A DNA stretch of 64,000 nucleotides. Origin: Cyclina sinensis. Its lineage: Eukaryota; Mollusca; Bivalvia; Venerida; Veneridae. A program made the position numbers and the translations under genes. Below are positions 61,301-64,000 of this stretch, one piece after another. The stretch spans positions 37,355,449 to 37,419,448 of the forward strand of contig JAAONU010000001.1 of NCBI GenBank assembly GCA_012932295.1, written 5' to 3'. Below the pieces are notes generated by a model. It did not search any database. It saw nothing but the letters and a program-made list of their open reading frames with translations, and was not told where the DNA came from. The stretch's first letter is position 1. The number at the start of each line of letters is the position of its first letter.

Positions 61301-63917
61301 AGATAACACACTACATGCTACATTTAGTTTCCTAAACAAATAGTATTAATTATTCACAAATAATATTTACTAAAAGAAGCATTTACAAGTACCAGTTTCC
61401 AAATTTCCCTAGTATTTTCTAGCATGCAGCAATTGTTTAAGGTGATTAAGCTGGAAAAATGTGCAAGGACAGTATATCATGTGCTGCAATAAATCAATCC
61501 TTCAGAAAGGAATGGTCCACCACAAACACTTTATACTACAAAGCACTACAAATATTTCTATATCTTATGATGATGGAACTAACTAACAGGTAATCATATG
61601 CTTCTCTTTAAATAGAAAACAAAAGCTTGAATCTTTTTTTTTTCAGAATAGTGTTTTAAATAATGGCATAAATAAAATGATGTGGAGGAAGAGTAATTTA
61701 GGCAATTGCTACAATCAAAATAGTGAACTTGTCAGCTTGATTTTATCTTGAAATATTGGGGTTGTGCTGATATAAATGACTTCGTAGTCTTTGTACCTTT
61801 TTTATATTAAGATTTTGTGAAAATTCCTCACTTAAATAATACACAGAATGTATGATGACTGATGTTCCCTAGAAAAAAAATAATAACTAAAGCTAAATAT
61901 TTGGGGTGGCAAGCAAAATATATATAATATATATGTTTAACAAAACTCTAAAAAATTCTCATGAGCAGGCTGGCAATGACCTGTATCAAGACAACTTTTA
62001 ATATTCATGAACCCTGATATAATAGAATTAACCTAGGAGAACTTGTGTATGAAAAGGTATTACTGTCATGCAGTATGAAATTAAAGACAAAATATCTGTA
62101 GACAACTTAATGCTGATGAAAACAAGGAATGAAATCAATAAATTTTTATAAATAATCTGTAAAATATGAATAACGTTACCCTCGAATAATTTCCTACAGT
62201 ATTCTTCATTTTGACAATTATTAACCACAAAAACACTTTACCGTTATGTATAATAAAAAACAAAATTGACCAAAGCTTTGAAAAGATGACTAAATGAAAT
62301 TATTTCAAGTTACATAAATATTTAAAGAATTGTTTGTCTGCAATTTCTTTTTCTTTTAACTGGTAAGACTCTCTCTCCAAAGCATCATTCACCCAGCACC
62401 TTATTTTTGTTCAGGTAGAATATATTTAACAGGACATATTCTTTCCGTGTACACAATGTGAACTTTCACATACAATATCTATTATTGAAGAAGGAGAAAA
62501 CAGTGATCATTTCATAGGTATCCATTTATGGCACTTCACAACAAAACGAGCAAAGAAAATATTCAACTCAACACCATATCAACCTGTATTTGGATTAAAA
62601 ATGAAAATCTGACATTCCTGGTTATTCTGCTTTCATAGCTCCTGTTATTTTCCTAACATCTAGAATATTAAATGAATATACTTCAATACTGGCTCTAACT
62701 TTCTCTTATATGCCCCAAAAATTGTGGAAGAAAACTCAGACGCCTTAACCTTTTATCTAGAATGTGATGTTCTTGTGTTTATTGTTAAGTTCTTGTACAT
62801 ACTGAGAATGTAACAGTAAAAAAATGGTATTAAACTTCCCTATCAAGTGTTAAATACTTAATTCTAGGAATTTAAAGTACAAGCCCTGCTTTAATTCTGC
62901 GTTCAGAAATAGAAAGAGTAACATAGACACATGTAATGCATTGAGGAACAGAGAAATGTTCAATCAAAACAAACAGTAAGGCTTGTATGTCAGCAAGAAA
63001 GGGTAAATCCTAGTTCTTATGTAGATTTCAAACAGATAGGAAATCTTAATCATTCTACTTAGAAGAAATAAACTTTTTAACAAGCAAGGACTCCTTATTA
63101 TTTGAAGCGATGCTAATTCTTAAGACAACAGTACAGTCAACACTATATAAATATGATTTTTTTGTCAGTAAACATGAACTCCTTAGCTTAAGAAACTCTT
63201 AAAATCAACGTTTTCTTGTAGGTAACTGGTGTTTATGATTATAACAAAGTGGATGATTTAATATGCATGCTCCCCTCCTTAAGTTATCTTGCATTGCTAA
63301 CAAATGTGAGATTTCTCACTTAATGCAACCACACAATAAATGATACAGAGGAACATGAGACTTGTCTAGTTTTTAAATCTGTTCATTTAATTTAATTACA
63401 ATCATTCACTAATAATGAAGATGTCTTAGCAAAATGGTAAATCCTTTCCAAACAATTTTTTCTAACTTGTAACTGAAAGCTGCTTCTACTTAAATCATGA
63501 ACAAAAAATTCTTTTTTTGATTTATCAAATTTGTTTATATTCTACTGACTTAAAACTTCTTAACCCAAACATGATTAAAAACAGTGACGTATATTATTTT
63601 AAAATACAGATGTAAAACCCTTAAAACCTTACTAATTCCAGTATAATCAATAAAGAAATATATATAGAAGACAACTGCAGTTCTTGCTTTCTTGCTTGAA
63701 TCATAATTACTATCTATCTTAAAATACTTGTAACATTACACTTTCAAGTTTACTTCTAATCCTAGATAAAACTACAAACACAGATACATTCATATGTTGT
63801 ATAATGAATGTTAATAATTACGTCATGTTAAAACTTGAGAAATATCTCTATCAAATTTTATTTCTTTAAACTGATAAATATGGGTGTACCCACATTCACA
63901 GAGTTGTCTTTTTTTAC
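58351..63917 (-). other. Intron-like sequence without supported genes
   Basis: AT-rich. The open frame at 59,876-60,103 and others have no recognisable features. A B-box-like GGGTTTGAACCC near 60,270 may be an old SINE. Nothing else I can support. Confidence 0.4.
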
Positions 63918-64000
63918 CTGACAAAATTGATATACAAATCCCCAAAGCATCTCATGGTTTTCACATGTAGCTGTATTTTGATACAGCATTTCATTGTGAA
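63918..64000 (-). CDS. Possible upstream exon of the Gly/Pro-rich gene (partial)
   Basis: On the minus strand an open stretch HNEMLYQNTATCENHEMLWG then FVYQFCQ ends at CAG|GTAAAA, in phase 0, which matches the phase-0 start of the exon at 53,838. It continues beyond the window. The donor is weak-to-fair and no family is recognised, so this may be chance. Confidence 0.3.

Overview
This is animal genomic DNA, AT-rich, with small exons separated by long repeat-filled introns. Several repeat families of a kind I associate with heterodont bivalves recur: units beginning ACAAGAGGGCC, elements ending in mutating GACGGACAGACG runs, TTAA-flanked miniature elements, foldback hairpins and tRNA-derived SINEs. 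A clam-like bivalve is the best guess. The species cannot be fixed from this window.

Layout: (1) 10-246, plus strand, holds the last coding exon of an exocyst Exo70 subunit (EXOC7), followed by its 3' UTR. (2) About 1.5-45.7 kb, minus strand, is one large gene convergent with EXOC7. I could assemble it from eleven coding exons whose phases all agree (1,632 nt, 543 residues). It encodes an N-terminal CRIP-type LIM domain, a Ser-rich linker, a Ras-association domain and a C-terminal SARAH coiled coil. That is the LIM-containing RASSF1-6-type protein also seen in insects, a scaffold linking Ras-like GTPases to Hippo/MST kinases. (3) The 21.2-kb third intron of that gene holds an 11.9-kb element at 10,939-22,836. 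It has about 1.1-kb terminal inverted repeats packed with palindromic GTTAACAA/TTGTTAAC sites, and it carries a decayed reading frame. The same intron also holds a 38-bp minisatellite, a 29-bp minisatellite and a 630-bp inverted-repeat element. (4) 45.7-50.4 kb is the RASSF promoter side plus intergenic DNA rich in foldback and miniature inverted-repeat elements. (5) 50.75-53.84 kb, minus strand, is the 3' UTR and last coding exon (531 residues) of an unidentified, disordered, Gln/Asn- then Gly/Pro/RGG-rich nuclear-type protein. (6) 53.84-64 kb looks like its upstream intron, with a tandemly duplicated repeat at 57.3-58.35 kb and a possible exon at the window edge.

EXOC7 and RASSF meet tail to tail. 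RASSF and the Gly/Pro-rich gene lie in tandem on the minus strand. I see no operon-like organisation, no CRISPR and no prokaryotic feature. Apart from EXOC7, RASSF and the 53-kb exon, the listed open frames are short and look non-coding.
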